From DASVBJ01 sp036375895 (GTDB lineage Bacteria > Actinomycetota > Actinomycetes > JACCUZ01): 9,135 bases of DNA. Numbering within the stretch: position 1 is the first letter of the stretch; every line of letters begins with the position of its first letter. Below the pieces are notes generated by a model. The model was not told where the DNA came from. It ran no database searches and was given only the letters and a program-made list of their open reading frames with translations. Location of the stretch: positions 1 through 9,135 of the forward strand of contig DASVBJ010000174.1 in the NCBI GenBank assembly GCA_036375895.1, written 5' to 3'. Below, piece by piece: positions 8,162 through 9,135 of the stretch. The position numbers were made by a program, and so were the translations under genes.

Positions 8162-9135
8162 CCGTCGCGTTGCGCCCGGACCGGGTCGGCCGGCTGACGG
8201 GCCGCTCACCCGGCGTACGGCTCGCTGCGTTCGGGCTCGGGCTGCTGGTGGCCCTGGCCCTGCCGTGGTTCATCTACCCACCGGTGGCGATGGACATCGT
8301 CTGCTGGGCGCTGTTCGCGATGGCCGTGGACCTGCTGCTGGGCTACACCGGACTCCTCAGCTTCGGCCACGCCGCGTTCTGGGGGAGCTCGGCGTACGCC
8401 ACCGGCCTGGTCGCCCTGCGCCTCGGCCAGCCGTTCCCGGTAGCGGTGCTGGCCGGTACCGCCCTGGCGATGGCGGTAGCGGTCCCGGTGGGTCTGCTGT
8501 CGGTGCGCCGGACCGGCATCTACTTCGCCATGGTCACGCTGGCGTTCGCCCAGATGATCTACTTCGTCGCCAACCAGTGGCGCGACGTCACGGGCGGCGA
8601 GAACGGGCTTCAGGGCATCCCGCGGGAGCTCTTCGGCCTGGACCTCTCCGACCCGTTCGTCTTCTACTACGTCGGGCTGCCCCTGGTGCTGCTCGGGATG
8701 CTCGTCGCGTGGCGCGTGGTCACCTCGCCGTTCGGCCGCGTGCTCGTGGCCATCCGCGACAACCCGGCCCGCGCCCGCGCGCTCGGCTACCCGGTGGACC
8801 GCTACAAGGTGATGGCGTTCGTCATCTCGGCCGGGCTGTCCGGGCTGGCCGGCGGGGTGTACGCGATCAGCCACGGCTTCGCCTCGCTGCAGGAGGTCTA
8901 CTGGACCACGTCCGGCGAGGTGGTCGTGATGACCGTGCTCGGCGGCATCGGCACCCTCTGGGGGGCGCTGCTCGGAGCCGGTCTGATCGTGCAGCTCAAG
9001 GACTTCCTCGCCACTGCGGGCTTCGACGGCATCGGCATCGTCACCGGCTCGATCTTCGTGCTCGTGGTGCTCGCGTTCCGCCGCGGCATCTGGGGGACGG
9101 TCGCGTACGCCGTGGCGCGCCGCCGTGACCGGACC
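8158..9135 (+). CDS. livM: Branched-chain amino acid-type ABC importer permease LivM (3' end missing)
   Basis: Second channel subunit of the importer. The frame opens at ATG 8158, overlapping the livH stop (ATGA), with GAGGAGG at 8144-8150 spaced 7 bases, and stays open to the window edge: 326 residues, no stop. LivM landmarks are GYTGLLSFGHAAF at 62-74, the RRTGIYFAMVTLAFAQ segment around 120-135, GGENGLQGIP shortly after, the cytoplasmic loop with AIRDNPARARALGY, and the C-terminal GGIGTLWGALLGA block. Most LivM proteins are 300-360 residues and the visible end is already a basic, hydrophilic tail (ARRRDRT), so only a few residues are probably missing. A different open frame at 8265-9128 is an overlapping shadow of this gene. 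Confidence 0.93.
   Translation, partial: MTVALRPDRVGRLTGRSPGVRLAAFGLGLLVALALPWFIYPPVAMDIVCWALFAMAVDLLLGYTGLLSFGHAAFWGSSAYATGLVALRLGQPFPVAVLAGTALAMAVAVPVGLLSVRRTGIYFAMVTLAFAQMIYFVANQWRDVTGGENGLQGIPRELFGLDLSDPFVFYYVGLPLVLLGMLVAWRVVTSPFGRVLVAIRDNPARARALGYPVDRYKVMAFVISAGLSGLAGGVYAISHGFASLQEVYWTTSGEVVVMTVLGGIGTLWGALLGAGLIVQLKDFLATAGFDGIGIVTGSIFVLVVLAFRRGIWGTVAYAVARRRDRT

Noticed and set aside
8265..9128. Plus-strand open frame of 287 codons near the right edge
   Set aside because: It is out of frame with the livM gene that starts at 8158 and runs past the edge; its translation is Arg/Gly/Pro-rich, while the livM frame carries the family motifs.

Overview
The window is a GC-rich stretch (GC or GG/CC third positions dominate every gene) from an actinomycete. 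The wording of the Dxs protein (RGPRDL near the N-terminus, the long SHASTSLSYADGLAKA-type segment, an AAML..GL segment before the catalytic Glu) is that of Actinomycetota. A Propionibacteriales/Nocardioides-like host is my guess, not something the sequence proves. All genes lie on the + strand, and I see no RNA genes, mobile elements or CRISPR arrays.

Layout. (1) Positions 1-1982 hold the end of a carbohydrate ABC importer operon: a single-domain ATPase cut by the left edge (XylG/FrcA type) and its permease (XylH type), overlapping by ATGA. A strong GC-rich hairpin at 2001-2044 ends this unit. (2) Positions 2194-4101 hold dxs, 1-deoxy-D-xylulose-5-phosphate synthase, the entry enzyme of the MEP isoprenoid pathway. 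It has its own candidate promoter (TAGACT -10 box) and a good Shine-Dalgarno sequence (SD) that selects a GTG start. (3) Positions 4102-4466 are a 365-base non-coding stretch with a striking imperfect palindrome at 4186-4234 built on an 18-base perfect core. (4) Positions 4467-9135 hold a complete-looking branched-chain-amino-acid-type (HAAT/Liv) ABC importer in the order livG - livF - substrate-binding lipoprotein - livH - livM. The last gene runs off the right edge.

How they work together. The Liv-type lipoprotein captures a ligand outside the membrane, LivH/LivM form the channel and LivG/LivF hydrolyse ATP; the real ligand cannot be read from sequence. The lipoprotein gene is bracketed by two stem-loops (5925-5950 and 7237-7269), which suggests its mRNA level is set separately from the rest of the operon. 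The xylGH-dxs adjacency resembles the arrangement I recall from Streptomyces (xylFGH close to a dxs copy), so it may be a conserved neighbourhood rather than chance.

Nothing here looks like a wholly new system. The items most worth a second look are the palindrome upstream of the Liv operon, the paired hairpins around the binding-protein gene, the badly spaced SD of livG, and the sugar transporter/dxs linkage.
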